Source: Bacillus sp. HNG (GTDB lineage Bacteria > Bacillota > Bacilli > Bacillales > Bacillaceae_L). From it: a stretch of 64,000 bases of DNA. Below, piece after piece: positions 8,767-17,865 of the stretch. The stretch is taken from the NCBI RefSeq assembly GCF_003400205.1, contig NZ_QUQV01000003.1:1-64000 (forward strand), read 5' to 3'. A program made the position numbers and the translations under genes. Below the pieces are notes generated by a model. The model was not told the origin of the DNA, made no database searches, and worked only from the letters and a program-made list of their open reading frames with translations. Numbering within the stretch: position 1 is the stretch's first letter; each line of letters begins with the position of its first letter.

Positions 8767-10074
8767 TTATTTTCTCTTCAATCGTTTTTGGCGCTTTTTG
8801 AAATCTTCCATTTCCTTGTTCATTTTTTTCTTATACCCCGGCTTCACCTTTTTAGGCTTTTTCACCTTGCTTTTCGCAAGTTTATCAATTTCATCAACTT
8901 GTTTTTTACGAGCCTTTCGTTTATTCCGCTCACCAATATTTACCCACCCATCCTTTTCGAGGTCCATATTGACAAACGTAATACCCATTTTTTCGAGTTT
9001 TACAATTGCATCTTCGTCAGAAGGATCATAAATGGTTGCAGCAATTCCGGAGTATCCAGCTCTTGCAGTTCTACCAACTCTATGAATGTAAAAATCAAGA
9101 TCACTTGGAAGTTCATAATTGATAACATGGCTGACACCTTCAATATCAATTCCTCTAGCTGCTAGGTCTGTTGCAACCACATATTGAAATTCAAGTGAAT
9201 TTATTTGTTTCATGACTTTTTTACGTTCACGAGGTGGAAGGTCTCCGTGGATTCTTCCTACCTTCATTCCTTTTTCAATTAGCCCATCAGCCACTTCATC
9301 AGCCATTTTTTTGGTATTTGTGAAGATAATGGCTAAGTATGGGTTATACGCCTCCAACATCGATTTTAATAGGCCCTGCTTATTTCGATGGCGTAGTGGA
9401 ACAAGAATATGTTCCACCTTCGCTGCAGTTGCCTGTTCGGGTGCAACATGAGTGTAACGCGGATTTTCCATATATTTTTTTAAAAAGGGCTTTAATTTTT
9501 CTGGAATTGTTGCTGAAAATACCAAAATTTGCAGATCTTCCTGCATTCTAGCAGCAATCTGGTCAACATCTTCAATAAAGCCCATATCAAGCATTAAGTC
9601 TGCTTCATCAACAACGATTTGATTAGCCGTATATACCTGAAGGGCCTGCTCCTTGACTAAATCATGGATTCTTCCGGGAGTTCCCACAACAATTTGTGGC
9701 TGCGTTTTTAGTTTTTCAATCGCACGTGCTTTATCAGTTCCACCTACAAATAATTTTGCTGTAATAGGATTCTCTTCACTATATTTAGTTATCTTGCCAA
9801 TTTCGTGATGAATTTGTGTTGCAAGTTCTCTTGTTGGTGCTGTTATAACAGCTTGAACCTCTTGTCTTTCCGGATCAATCTTATTAATAATGGGTAACAG
9901 ATAAGCATGAGTTTTACCTGTTCCTGTTTGCGATTGACCAATAGCACTTTCTCCTCGCTGGATGCTAGGTATTAGTCGCTCTTGAATTTCAGTAGGCTTT
10001 GTAAATTTTATCTCCTTTAAAGCCTCGAGTATAAACGGCTGAAATTGAAAACGTTCAAAATCTTGTACTGTCAT
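8767..10074 (-). CDS. cshB: DEAD-box RNA helicase CshB
   Basis: A 435-residue ATP-dependent RNA helicase with an N-terminal Q motif (FQPFILEALKEIKFTKPTEIQ), Walker A SQTGTGKT, DEAD in VDEADLMLDMGF, SAT in FSATIP, and motif VI HRVGRTARAG. After residue ~385 there is a very basic Lys/Arg-rich tail suited to RNA binding. In B. subtilis CshB acts in RNA remodelling and cold adaptation. It lies upstream of nfo on the same strand with a 58-base gap, as in B. subtilis. Confidence 0.95.
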   Translation of the reverse strand: MTVQDFERFQFQPFILEALKEIKFTKPTEIQERLIPSIQRGESAIGQSQTGTGKTHAYLLPIINKIDPERQEVQAVITAPTRELATQIHHEIGKITKYSEENPITAKLFVGGTDKARAIEKLKTQPQIVVGTPGRIHDLVKEQALQVYTANQIVVDEADLMLDMGFIEDVDQIAARMQEDLQILVFSATIPEKLKPFLKKYMENPRYTHVAPEQATAAKVEHILVPLRHRNKQGLLKSMLEAYNPYLAIIFTNTKKMADEVADGLIEKGMKVGRIHGDLPPRERKKVMKQINSLEFQYVVATDLAARGIDIEGVSHVINYELPSDLDFYIHRVGRTARAGYSGIAATIYDPSDEDAIVKLEKMGITFVNMDLEKDGWVNIGERNKRKARKKQVDEIDKLAKSKVKKPKKVKPGYKKKMNKEMEDFKKRQKRLKRK

Positions 10075-10303
10075 TACGATCCCTCATTTATATAAATATG
10101 AATTTTTATGTAAGGTTTTAGTTCATTGAAAAGTAATCATTATAACCTAACAATTAATTATAAAGGAAACCATTAAAAAACACCAATCAAGCCTAATTGC
10201 GGATTTGCTTAAACATTCATTTACCTTTTCGCATATCCTAAAAACAAGGTATTATCACTATACGCTGTTCTTAGTCTCTGCAATGTGAAAGGAGGATAAG
10301 TAA

Positions 10304-10903
10304 ATGTTTTTTCCAAGAAATCCAATGGGTCAAATGAGTCAAATGAGACCGATGAGGCCACCATCCATGTTTCCACAGCAATCTGGTTTCCGACCACCAG
10401 GAATATTCGGTGGAATGCAAGGCATGCAAGGTATGCAAGGCATGCGTGGTATGCAAGGACAAGGAGGAGGCGGATTAGGTGGTCTTTTAAGAAGATTAAT
10501 TCCTGGTATGGGGCAGTCAAATCCAACACGTGGAATAGGAGGTATGTCTGGCCTCTTTAATCCTACACAAGCAATGAATCCCGGCACCCTTCAAAGTTTC
10601 GCAAACCCTTCAAACCTTAGTTCAATGTTAGGTAATGTCCAAAAGACTTTGAAAATGGCCGAATCGGTCGTTCCAATGGTTCAGCAATATGGTCCATTAA
10701 TGAAAAATATTCCGGCCATGATTAAAATGTACAGTGCCCTTAAAAATTCAGGAAGTGAAGAGGAAGAAGCAAAAGAAGAGAAAGAAGAAAACGAAACCAT
10801 TTCGCTTTCAGACGTGACCTCAGACGATGAGAATACTGAAAATGAAAAAGAAAAGCCGAAAGCAAAGGGTTCTGGAGAATCAGTACCAAAGCTTTACATT
10901 TAA
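10304..10903 (+). CDS. yqfQ: YqfQ/VrrA family protein with Gly-Met-Gln tandem repeat
   Basis: A 199-residue low-complexity protein. Its N-terminal third is rich in Met, Gly, Gln and Pro and contains five tandem GMQ/GMR tripeptides encoded by 9-bp repeats. A central hydrophobic helix region follows (about 100-150), then an acidic Glu/Lys tail (about 150-190). This is the YqfQ family, whose B. anthracis member VrrA carries a variable-number tandem repeat. AAAGGAGG precedes the ATG. The function is unknown. Confidence 0.85.
   Translation: MFFPRNPMGQMSQMRPMRPPSMFPQQSGFRPPGIFGGMQGMQGMQGMRGMQGQGGGGLGGLLRRLIPGMGQSNPTRGIGGMSGLFNPTQAMNPGTLQSFANPSNLSSMLGNVQKTLKMAESVVPMVQQYGPLMKNIPAMIKMYSALKNSGSEEEEAKEEKEENETISLSDVTSDDENTENEKEKPKAKGSGESVPKLYI
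10412..10456 (+). repeat. 9-bp tandem repeat (five units) inside yqfQ
   Basis: Units are GGAATGCAA, GGCATGCAA, GGTATGCAA, GGCATGCGT and GGTATGCAA, each encoding Gly-Met-Gln or Gly-Met-Arg. In-frame unit gain or loss would change only protein length, as in the VrrA VNTR. Confidence 0.92.
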
Positions 10904-10966
10904 AAGACTTTGTATTATCCTTCATACTCAGATATAATAAATACGAGATTACGAGAGTACCAACGT

Positions 10967-10989
10967 AAATACGCCAAGGCGCTTTTGAT
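10967..10989 (+). repeat. Family C terminal fragment (C5) in the ispH leader
   Basis: AAATACGCCAAGGCGC then TTTTGAT repeats the right end of the family C elements. Only this 23-bp end is recognisable; the preceding DNA does not match the family. It lies 43 bases upstream of the ispH start. Confidence 0.65.
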
Positions 10990-11032
10990 TGGTATAAAAC
11001 TATCCGATTTATTGACTGAGGAGGAGAAGTGC

Positions 11033-11980
11033 ATGGAAGTAATCAAAGTTGCACCGCGCGGTTATTGCTATGGTGTAGTGGATGCGATGGTAATTGCGAA
11101 AAATGCCGCTTTAGATAAAACATTACCTAGACCCATTTATATATTAGGAATGATTGTTCACAATAAACACGTAACAGATGCCTTCGAGGAAGAAGGTATT
11201 ATTACACTGGATGGACCGAATCGTTTAGATATATTAAATCAGGTTAAGGAAGGTACCGTTATTTTCACAGCTCATGGTGTATCACCTGAGGTGAAACGCT
11301 TAGCGAAGGAAAAAGGTCTTGTTACTCTTGATGCGACATGCCCTGACGTAACTAGAACACATGATTTAATCAAGGAAAAATCAGCAGAAGGCTATCACAT
11401 TATTTATATTGGTAAAAAAGGCCATCCGGAGCCAGAAGGAGCAATTGGCGAAGCACCTGGTTTCGTACATCTTGTTCAAACGGTTGAGGATGTTGAAAAC
11501 CTTGAACTAAATAGTGAAAAGCTTGTTGTAACCAACCAAACAACGATGAGCCAATGGGATGTTCAGCATGTTATGGAAAAGGTTAAGGAAAAATTCCCAC
11601 ATACTGAAGTCCATAATGAAATTTGTCTAGCCACACAGGTTCGTCAAGAAGCAGTTTCGGAACAAGCAAAAGAAGCTGATTTAACGATCGTAGTTGGAGA
11701 TCCAATGAGTAATAACTCGAACCGCCTTGCACAGGTTTCTGAGGAAATTGCAGGCACTACAGCCTATCGTGTAGCAGATGTAAGCGACATCCAACTTGAA
11801 TGGCTTCAAGGAGTAGAGAAGGTAGCTGTAACAGCAGGTGCTTCCACTCCAACACCGATTACAAAAGAAGTCATTAATTTCTTAGAACAGTATGACCCAG
11901 AAAACGAAGAAACCTGGGAACGCGTTCGTAAAGTACCTCTTTATAAGGTGTTGCCAAAAGTTAAAGTCCCTAAAAAATAA
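11033..11980 (+). CDS. ispH: 4-hydroxy-3-methylbut-2-enyl diphosphate reductase
   Basis: IspH (LytB) reduces HMBPP to IPP and DMAPP, the last step of the MEP pathway, using a [4Fe-4S] cluster. The three cluster cysteines are visible in [17 protein letters not shown] and [11 protein letters not shown]; the substrate-binding motifs FTAHGVS and SNNSNRL are present. The ATG at 11033, with GAGGAGG 8-14 bases upstream, gives 315 residues beginning [14 protein letters not shown] as in B. subtilis. The 41 extra codons upstream include a family C repeat end and are not coding. A terminator follows. Confidence 0.97.
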   Translation: MEVIKVAPRGYCYGVVDAMVIAKNAALDKTLPRPIYILGMIVHNKHVTDAFEEEGIITLDGPNRLDILNQVKEGTVIFTAHGVSPEVKRLAKEKGLVTLDATCPDVTRTHDLIKEKSAEGYHIIYIGKKGHPEPEGAIGEAPGFVHLVQTVEDVENLELNSEKLVVTNQTTMSQWDVQHVMEKVKEKFPHTEVHNEICLATQVRQEAVSEQAKEADLTIVVGDPMSNNSNRLAQVSEEIAGTTAYRVADVSDIQLEWLQGVEKVAVTAGASTPTPITKEVINFLEQYDPENEETWERVRKVPLYKVLPKVKVPKK

Positions 11981-11987
11981 ATGAAAC

Positions 11988-12017
11988 AAAGGTACCCCTG
12001 ATAGGAGTACCTTTTTT
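11988..12017. terminator. Terminator between ispH and yqfO
   Basis: An 8-bp stem (AAAGGTAC ... GTACCTTT) is followed by TTTTTTG on the plus strand. It lies between the convergent stop codons of ispH and yqfO. Confidence 0.85.
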
Positions 12018-12019
12018 GC

Positions 12020-13147
12020 TTATAAAAATTTGAATGGATCGGTATTTAACTCTGATGCGATAACGGTAACGTCGAATTTCTTTGCTTTAAAACGCTCAGT
12101 TAGGACAGTTGCTACCCCTTTTTTCATAACCTTCTCCACATTATGACCAGGGTCTACAATGTTAAGCCCCATCATCATGGCATCATGAGCAACATGGTAA
12201 TACATATCCCCGGTTACATACACGTCTGCCCCAGCTCTTTTAGCATGTGAAACATATTTATTGCCATCACCACCGAGTACAGCAACCTTTTTTACCTTAT
12301 CTGCTAGTGAACCCACAACACGTATTCCATCTACCTCTAATTTATCCTTCACATGCTCTGCAAATTGCTGAAGTGTCATCTCATGTTGAAGATACCCAAC
12401 GCGACCTAGTCCAAGTACATTTCCTTCGTTTTCAAGAGGATATATATCATAGGCAACCTCTTCATATGGATGTGCCTTAAGCATAGCTGTAACAACGTTT
12501 TTTTGAAGACTGCTTGGGAAAACTGTTTCGATTTTAATTTCATCTACTTTTTCTAATTGACCAACTACCCCGATATGTGGGTTTGTTCCTTCATGCGGCA
12601 AAAAGGTACCCGTCCCCTGGGTATTAAAAGTACAATGACTGTAATCCCCGATAAAACCTGCACCTGCCGTTCCTAATGCTGTCCGAACTTCATCTGCAGC
12701 TTCTTTAGGAACATATACAGCTAATTTTTTTAGTCTTTCCTCATAGGTAGGGGCGAGCAATTCAATATCTGTTAGCTCTAATGCATTCGCTAATAAATCA
12801 TTGACCCCACCAACTGCCACATCTAGATTGGTATGTGCTGCATAGACCGCAATATTATGTAAAATACATTTTTCAATGATTCTTCCCGCTGGTGTATCTG
12901 TTTGAACAGCTCTTAACGGACGGAAAATTGGTGGATGATGAGCGATAATCAAATCGACTTCACTTGAAATGGCTTCATCTACAACTTCCTCTAATAAATC
13001 AAGAACGACCATCATTTTTTTTACAGGCTTATTTAATGTTCCAATTTGAAGACCAATTTTATCCCTGTCACCTTCAACCGCTAAATATTTTGGAGAAAAT
13101 TGTTCAAATACTTGAATGACTTCAAATCCATTAGGTATTTTGCTCAA
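12020..13147 (-). CDS. yqfO: Nif3-like dinuclear metal centre hexameric protein
   Basis: A 375-residue Nif3/YbgI family protein. The two halves of the Nif3 metal site (AHHPPIFRPL and AAHTNLDVAVGGVND near the N-terminus; TGDMYYHVAHDAMMMGLNIVDPGH near the C-terminus) flank a ~100-residue PII/CutA-like insert (about 130-235), the architecture of Bacillus YqfO. It overlaps the trmK stop by 4 bases (ATGA), so the two are translationally coupled. Proposed roles in other organisms (GTP cyclohydrolase fold I type 2 naming, NIF3 binding) are not settled. Confidence 0.93.
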   Translation of the reverse strand: MSKIPNGFEVIQVFEQFSPKYLAVEGDRDKIGLQIGTLNKPVKKMMVVLDLLEEVVDEAISSEVDLIIAHHPPIFRPLRAVQTDTPAGRIIEKCILHNIAVYAAHTNLDVAVGGVNDLLANALELTDIELLAPTYEERLKKLAVYVPKEAADEVRTALGTAGAGFIGDYSHCTFNTQGTGTFLPHEGTNPHIGVVGQLEKVDEIKIETVFPSSLQKNVVTAMLKAHPYEEVAYDIYPLENEGNVLGLGRVGYLQHEMTLQQFAEHVKDKLEVDGIRVVGSLADKVKKVAVLGGDGNKYVSHAKRAGADVYVTGDMYYHVAHDAMMMGLNIVDPGHNVEKVMKKGVATVLTERFKAKKFDVTVIASELNTDPFKFL

Positions 13148-13848
13148 GTTAATGCCCCCTTTACAATCTCGACTTTTTTCTCAAGCTCCTCTTTGCGTAA
13201 ACGATTTTCAGGAGTTTCCCCTGCTTCTTTGAGTTGGTTCAAGATTCTCTCCCAATGTTTTAGTTCATGTGTCCACTTTTTAATAAAGATTGGATTTTTT
13301 TCTTTTAATAAAAATGGTCCAAGCAATAATTCTTGGTCTATGTTTTGGTAGGGTTTTTGTGGACTGCCTTTTTCGGCAACTAACACCTCATAAATCTTTT
13401 TATCTTCTTCTAAAATTTCCTCAGCAATTAGTTCCCAATCGTTTTCGATTAACCATTCTCTAATGGTAGACGCTCCGATATTAGGTTGGAGGATTAGTCG
13501 CTCCACACCTAGTAGTTTGCTTTTACCTTTGTCAAGGATGGAACGAATCAGCGAGCCACCCATTCCAGCAATGGTGATACATGTTACTTCATTTGGTTGA
13601 ATGACTTCTAGGCCATCTCCTTTTCGTGCTTCTAATGCGCCATTAAGTTGATTTTTGGAGATTTGTTTTTTTGCTGATTGCAAGGGACCTTCTGCCACTT
13701 CTCCAGCGATTCCTTTTGTAATCATGCCATTTAAAAAGGCATAGCACGGTAAATAGGCATGGTCAGATCCGATATCTGCTAAAATAGCCCCTTCTGGTAT
13801 GTAAGATGCAACTAATTCAAGTCGCTTCGATAGTTTCTCTTCATTCAT
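13144..13848 (-). CDS. trmK: tRNA (adenine(22)-N(1))-methyltransferase
   Basis: TrmK methylates N1 of A22 in tRNA using S-adenosylmethionine. SAM-fold motifs are visible: motif I ILADIGSDHAYLP and the TIAGMGGSLI segment. The protein is 234 residues from the ATG at 13848, which begins MNEEKLSKRLELVASYIP as the family does. The SD (GTGGTG) is modest. The open frame runs 28 codons further upstream, but that part is translated family B repeat. The last 4 bases overlap yqfO. In B. subtilis trmK-yqfO follow sigA and cccA, with the same order here. Confidence 0.93.
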   Translation of the reverse strand: MNEEKLSKRLELVASYIPEGAILADIGSDHAYLPCYAFLNGMITKGIAGEVAEGPLQSAKKQISKNQLNGALEARKGDGLEVIQPNEVTCITIAGMGGSLIRSILDKGKSKLLGVERLILQPNIGASTIREWLIENDWELIAEEILEEDKKIYEVLVAEKGSPQKPYQNIDQELLLGPFLLKEKNPIFIKKWTHELKHWERILNQLKEAGETPENRLRKEELEKKVEIVKGALT

Positions 13849-13869
13849 AATAACACCACATTTTTTAAG

Positions 13870-14087
13870 GTTGTTTAAAAAGTCGGGCGAAAATGACACA
13901 TCGAATTTCTTCGAACAATTCTCCAAGTACATTGTGAATAACTAGGTTATGAGCTATCGTCTACTAGCTTATTCACGAAGTCTATTCCTCAGTGCAAGGG
14001 TGTTAACTCAAGCCGTTGCCTCGTTTCCGGTACTCAAAGCTGCGCCCCTTGAAATTCTGGTCCTTTTCACTTTCCTTTTAAAAATCA
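13870..14087. repeat. Family B element copy B1 upstream of trmK
   Basis: This ~218-bp copy shares both ends with the element inside the glyQS T-box at 25.4 kb. The left end is TTGTTTAAAAAGTCGGGCGA then AAATGACACATCG. The right end is TACTCAAAGC, then GAAATTCTGGTCCTTTT and CTTTCCTTTTAAAA. The centre differs between the copies. Terminal inverted repeats are weaker here than in the 25.4-kb copy. It ends about 20 bases from the trmK start. The DNA from 14088 to 14158 shows nothing else I recognise. Confidence 0.75.
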
Positions 14088-14158
14088 TATTTTTTGAAAT
14101 TAGTTTTAATTATACAAGAAATGCGAGGAAACTTCCATCTGGTGTGGTAAGTGCAGAA

Positions 14159-14193
14159 AAAAACCCCTTACATAATATGCAAAGGGTTTTAAT
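14159..14193 (-). terminator. Terminator of cccA
   Basis: An inverted repeat AAAACCCCTT ... AAAGGGTTTT with one bulge lies just after the cccA stop. Read on the minus strand it is followed by TTTTTTCTG. Confidence 0.75.
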
Positions 14194-14200
14194 CTATTAT

Positions 14201-14554
14201 TTATTTTTGTTCAACTAACCAATTTGCTATTTCTTGTACTTGTGCAGGGTCCTTAACTAAGCCGCCTGGCATTGCACCTCTACCATTAGTGATAACATCT
14301 TGAATCTCTTCAGCTGATAAAGAAGTACCTTTCAATGCAGGAGCAGTACCTTGGCCTGCTAAATCCTGTCCATGGCATGCTGCACATGTACTTTTGACAA
14401 CCTCTTCTGGGGAAGCTGCAGCTGTTTCTGGTGCCTCTTCACCTTTGTTTGCCATTTCGTCCATGTTACCAAGTCCAACAAAACCTAATAGGAACATAAG
14501 TCCAATACCGAATACTGCGATTAAAGCAAATGGTATTAATGGATTCTTTTTCAT
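14201..14554 (-). CDS. cccA: Membrane-anchored cytochrome c-550
   Basis: A 117-residue class I cytochrome c. An N-terminal membrane anchor (about residues 7-28) is followed by an acidic linker and a heme-binding CAACH (57-61), with Met95 in GAMPGG as the likely axial ligand. It carries electrons on the outer face of the membrane in the respiratory chain. The ATG at 14554 has GGGAGGT 7 bases upstream. In B. subtilis cccA directly follows sigA; here an acyl-CoA dehydrogenase gene and a small membrane protein gene lie between them. Confidence 0.93.
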   Translation of the reverse strand: MKKNPLIPFALIAVFGIGLMFLLGFVGLGNMDEMANKGEEAPETAAASPEEVVKSTCAACHGQDLAGQGTAPALKGTSLSAEEIQDVITNGRGAMPGGLVKDPAQVQEIANWLVEQK

Positions 14555-14739
14555 TTTCTGACCTCCCTTACTTATGTACATCATTTAAGAAGTTATTATA
14601 TATATTCTATACAAACACTCTCTATTTTACTTGAAAAACGATAGAAGTGAAAGTCCTAATTGTACAAAGAACCCTAGTAACATATTATTGTAAAATTATT
14701 TTACACAAATATGTCACAAATTCGTCACAAACACAAATA

Positions 14740-14772
14740 AAAACCCCTCTCCTTATAGAGAGAGAGGAGTGT
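14740..14772 (-). terminator. Terminator of the acyl-CoA dehydrogenase gene
   Basis: A 9-bp stem (one G-U pair) between 14743-14751 and 14762-14770 is followed on the minus strand by TTTTTATTT. Confidence 0.8.
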
Positions 14773-14789
14773 CCAGTTACAAAGTATTT

Positions 14790-15929
14790 TTAACATCCAA
14801 TTGCTCTGGCAATCACCATTCGTTGAATCTCAGATGTTCCTTCTCCAATTTCTAAAAGTTTTGCATCCCTCATAAATCTTTCAACATGATACTCTCTCAT
14901 ATATCCGTATCCACCGTGAATCTGAACAGCCTGGTTTGTAACCTCCATGCAAATTTCAGACGCATATAGTTTAGCCATTGAAGCTTCTTTCGAAAAATTA
15001 CGGTTTTGGTCTTTCAACCATGCGGCTTTGTACACCATATTTCGAGCCAACTCAATTTTCATCGCCATGTCTGCTAATTTAAATTGAATCGCTTGAAAGC
15101 TCGATATCGATCTCCCAAATTGCTTTCGCTCTTTAGCATACGACAATGCCTTCTCATAGGCTGCTTGTGCAATTCCAACTGCCATTGCCCCAATCCCAAT
15201 TCTACCACCGTCTAGCGTGATTAAAAACTGCCTGAAACCTTCTCCTCGTTTGCCAAGTAAATTTTCCTCAGGTACGCGAACGTCCTCAAGAATTATTTCT
15301 GTCGTGTTTGAAGCATGAAGTCCCATTTTCGCATAATTATCGATCACCTTAAACCCTTTTGCATCGGTTGGAACAATGATCGCGCTGATCTCCTTTTCTC
15401 CACCATTTCGACCTGTTATCGCGGTTAGAGCGAGATGCTTTGCAAAGCTTGCATTGGTAATAAAGCATTTATTTCCATTGATAATAAACTCATTATTCTT
15501 AGTTACTGCCTCTGTTTGCGTTCCGCCAGCATCTGATCCAGCATTTGGTTCAGTAAGTCCAAAAGCACCAAGAGACTCACCTGTACAGATGGGTGTTAAG
15601 TATTTTTGTTTTTGTTCTTTCGTTCCAAATAAATGAAGGGGCGCACCACCAAGTGAGATATGAGCTGAGTATGTAATTCCGGTAGACCCACAGGCTCGGC
15701 TAAGTTCTTCAACTACGATTGCAAAGCTAATGGTATCTGAGTCCGCACCACCATATTCTTCAGGAAACGGTAGACCCATCATCCCTAATTTACTAAGCTT
15801 GTGAAAAACTTCAATTGGGAAACGTTTGTCTTTATCTCGTTGTTCAGCGTCCGGAGCAACTTCTTCTTCAGAAAATTCTCTAATCGTTTTTTGAATCATT
15901 TTTTGCTCTGTCGTTAAATCGAAATTCAT
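14790..15929 (-). CDS. acdA: Acyl-CoA dehydrogenase
   Basis: A 379-residue FAD-dependent acyl-CoA dehydrogenase (short/branched-chain type) that would oxidise acyl-CoA to enoyl-CoA in fatty-acid or branched-chain degradation. Visible signatures are GAFGLTEPNAGSDAGG (FAD/substrate), ERKQFGRSISSFQAIQFKLA, QIHGGYGYMREY, and LLEIGEGTSEIQRMVIAR with the catalytic Glu in GEGTSE. Substrate chain length cannot be told from sequence. It is a monocistronic gene with its own terminator, inserted between cccA and sigA relative to B. subtilis. Confidence 0.93.
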   Translation of the reverse strand: MNFDLTTEQKMIQKTIREFSEEEVAPDAEQRDKDKRFPIEVFHKLSKLGMMGLPFPEEYGGADSDTISFAIVVEELSRACGSTGITYSAHISLGGAPLHLFGTKEQKQKYLTPICTGESLGAFGLTEPNAGSDAGGTQTEAVTKNNEFIINGNKCFITNASFAKHLALTAITGRNGGEKEISAIIVPTDAKGFKVIDNYAKMGLHASNTTEIILEDVRVPEENLLGKRGEGFRQFLITLDGGRIGIGAMAVGIAQAAYEKALSYAKERKQFGRSISSFQAIQFKLADMAMKIELARNMVYKAAWLKDQNRNFSKEASMAKLYASEICMEVTNQAVQIHGGYGYMREYHVERFMRDAKLLEIGEGTSEIQRMVIARAIGC

Positions 15930-15996
15930 AGTACCCCTCCCGTTGTATACGTTTTCAATCTCTATTATAAGGGGTGATTATGAATTTTTAAACAAT

Positions 15997-16530
15997 TTAA
16001 AAATTAAATAAAAGAATACCCGAAGTAATGCTTCCTAGAATGCCGGCAATTAAAAAATATTTTTTCTTTGAGAATACGCCAACTATAATCCAACAAATAC
16101 AATTCAATAATATGATTCCGAACAAATAATATCCATGTCCTTTAAACAAAAGATCACTTCCGTTTACTGTCAGAAGAAGAATAATAAGCGCAAGGATGAT
16201 GGATCCAAAATGTACGAAAAAAAGATTATTTCGATTTAAAACCAAGCCTAAAGTACAGATAATTATAAAAATAAAGTTTATTAGCATTTGCAATATGGGC
16301 GATAGTTCAGTAAAATAAGTGACAAGAAACACAACTGGTAAAAGTAAACCAATTCCAAGTATCCACATGATTGTTTTTTTCTTAGAATGAGATGTTGTTT
16401 TCGTTGGTTCAACCCCTTCTCCTTCTGTATATAGTGAGAGAAGGAAATTACAATATGCTTCTGGCAGTAATTTATTTTCACGCCAGTATAGGATTTCGTT
16501 AATGACAATTTTTTTTCGATCTTCGTTCAT
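15997..16530 (-). CDS. Hypothetical membrane protein
   Basis: A 177-residue protein I do not recognise. A soluble N-terminus of ~55 residues (MNEDRKKIVINEILYWRENK...) is followed by a Lys-rich stretch and four or five hydrophobic segments (about 58-80, 84-100, 105-122, 128-146 and 150-175). The ATG at 16530 has AAAGGTG 9 bases upstream; the GTG four codons earlier overlaps that SD. It sits alone between the acyl-CoA dehydrogenase and sigA. Confidence 0.7.
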   Translation of the reverse strand: MNEDRKKIVINEILYWRENKLLPEAYCNFLLSLYTEGEGVEPTKTTSHSKKKTIMWILGIGLLLPVVFLVTYFTELSPILQMLINFIFIIICTLGLVLNRNNLFFVHFGSIILALIILLLTVNGSDLLFKGHGYYLFGIILLNCICWIIVGVFSKKKYFLIAGILGSITSGILLFNF

Positions 16531-16572
16531 GAAAGCGTTCACCTTTTTTTAAAGTTAAGTTCAAATACTAAT

Positions 16573-16622
16573 AACGCCACTTCTTATGGCAGCGTCCTTG
16601 TGACCCACATCGTATGGGCAAA
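16573..16622 (+). repeat. Family C central fragment (C6)
   Basis: AACGCCACTTCTTATGGCAG then CGTCCTTGTGACCCACATCG and TATGGGC match the middle third of the family C elements at about 80 percent by eye, without either end. This piece is the counterpart of the part missing from the copy upstream of ispG. It lies between the sigA terminator and the unknown membrane gene. Confidence 0.7.
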
Positions 16623-16660
16623 AAAAATAGTTTACTTCAATTGTATGAAGTAAACTACGA
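16620..16660 (-). terminator. Terminator of sigA
   Basis: A 10-bp perfect stem (AGTTTACTTC, 16629-16638; GAAGTAAACT, 16647-16656) is followed on the minus strand by eight T residues. Confidence 0.9.
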
Positions 16661-16677
16661 AATGTAAATGAAAATGT

Positions 16678-17814
16678 TTATTCTAAGAAATCTTTCAGCC
16701 TCTTGCTACGGCTTGGGTGACGAAGTTTACGCAGCGCTTTTGCTTCAATTTGGCGAATACGTTCACGAGTAACACCAAATACCTTACCAACTTCTTCAAG
16801 AGTACGGGTGCGTCCATCGTCTAACCCGAAACGTAGACGTAATACATTCTCTTCTCTGTCTGTTAAGGTATCTAGGACATCTTCTAGCTGTTCTTTTAAA
16901 AGCTCATATGCAGCATGCTCTGATGGAGATGTTGCATCTTGATCTTCGATAAAATCACCTAGATGTGAGTCATCTTCTTCACCAATTGGTGTTTCTAATG
17001 ATACAGGTTCTTGAGCAATCTTTAAAATTTCTCTAACCTTTTCAGGTGTTAAATCCATATCCTCGGCAATCTCCTCAGGAGTTGGTTCACGGCCAAGATC
17101 TTGGAGCAATTGACGTTGCACACGGATTAATTTATTGATTGTTTCAACCATATGAACAGGGATACGAATGGTTCTCGCTTGGTCTGCAATCGCACGTGTA
17201 ATCGCTTGACGAATCCACCATGTAGCATACGTACTGAACTTGAAGCCTTTGCGATAATCAAACTTTTCGACTGCTTTTATAAGTCCCATATTCCCTTCCT
17301 GGATTAAATCTAGGAACAGCATCCCACGACCAACGTAACGCTTTGCAATACTTACAACAAGTCGTAAATTGGCTTCAGCAAGTCTGCGTTTTGCCTCTTC
17401 ATCGCCTTGTTCAATTCTTTCAGCGAGTTGAATTTCATCATCTGCTGAGAGTAGGTCTACACGACCAATTTCTTTTAAGTACATACGTACTGGGTCATTA
17501 ATCTTAACCCCTGGAGGAACACTTAGGTCGTTTAGATCAAACTCTTCTTCCTTAGATAATTCCTGAATATTAGGATCATCTTCATCATCAGCATCGGCAT
17601 CATGTCCTTCACCTTCACCTATTAGTTCAATCCCCTGCTCTCCAAGGAACTCATAGTATTCATCAAGGTGATCTGATTCAACTTCAAAACCAGACATACG
17701 CTCAGCGATTTCCTCATAGGATAATACTCCGCGTTTTTTACCAAGTGCTGTTAATCTTTCTTTTACTTGCTCTAATGTTAATTCTGTATCAACTTCTTTA
17801 GACTTTTCAGCCAT
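16678..17814 (-). CDS. sigA: RNA polymerase primary sigma factor SigA
   Basis: The housekeeping sigma factor, 378 residues. An acidic region 1.1 is followed by region 1.2 ([16 protein letters not shown]), the highly conserved region 2 ([20 protein letters not shown] ... [17 protein letters not shown]), region 3, and region 4.2 with its helix-turn-helix ([20 protein letters not shown]). The ATG at 17814 has GGAAGGAGGGG 5 bases upstream and starts MAEKSKE. It is third in the yqxD-dnaG-sigA macromolecular synthesis operon and ends at a strong terminator. Confidence 0.98.
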   Translation of the reverse strand: MAEKSKEVDTELTLEQVKERLTALGKKRGVLSYEEIAERMSGFEVESDHLDEYYEFLGEQGIELIGEGEGHDADADDEDDPNIQELSKEEEFDLNDLSVPPGVKINDPVRMYLKEIGRVDLLSADDEIQLAERIEQGDEEAKRRLAEANLRLVVSIAKRYVGRGMLFLDLIQEGNMGLIKAVEKFDYRKGFKFSTYATWWIRQAITRAIADQARTIRIPVHMVETINKLIRVQRQLLQDLGREPTPEEIAEDMDLTPEKVREILKIAQEPVSLETPIGEEDDSHLGDFIEDQDATSPSEHAAYELLKEQLEDVLDTLTDREENVLRLRFGLDDGRTRTLEEVGKVFGVTRERIRQIEAKALRKLRHPSRSKRLKDFLE

Positions 17815-17865
17815 TTGTTCCCCTCCTTCCAAAACTAGTATGACATAGAGGTTAGAAAACCTATT

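Noticed and set aside
10412-10456. Tandem repeat as a CRISPR or origin iteron
   Set aside because: The 9-bp units keep the reading frame of yqfQ and encode Gly-Met-Gln, so they are protein-coding.
10910-11032. 41-codon N-terminal extension of IspH
   Set aside because: It is non-conserved DNA including a repeat end; the ATG at 11033 with GAGGAGG matches the family start.
13949-14218. Plus-strand 89-codon frame overlapping cccA and a repeat
   Set aside because: It lies in the family B element and the cccA terminator, has no SD, and the composition is not protein-like.
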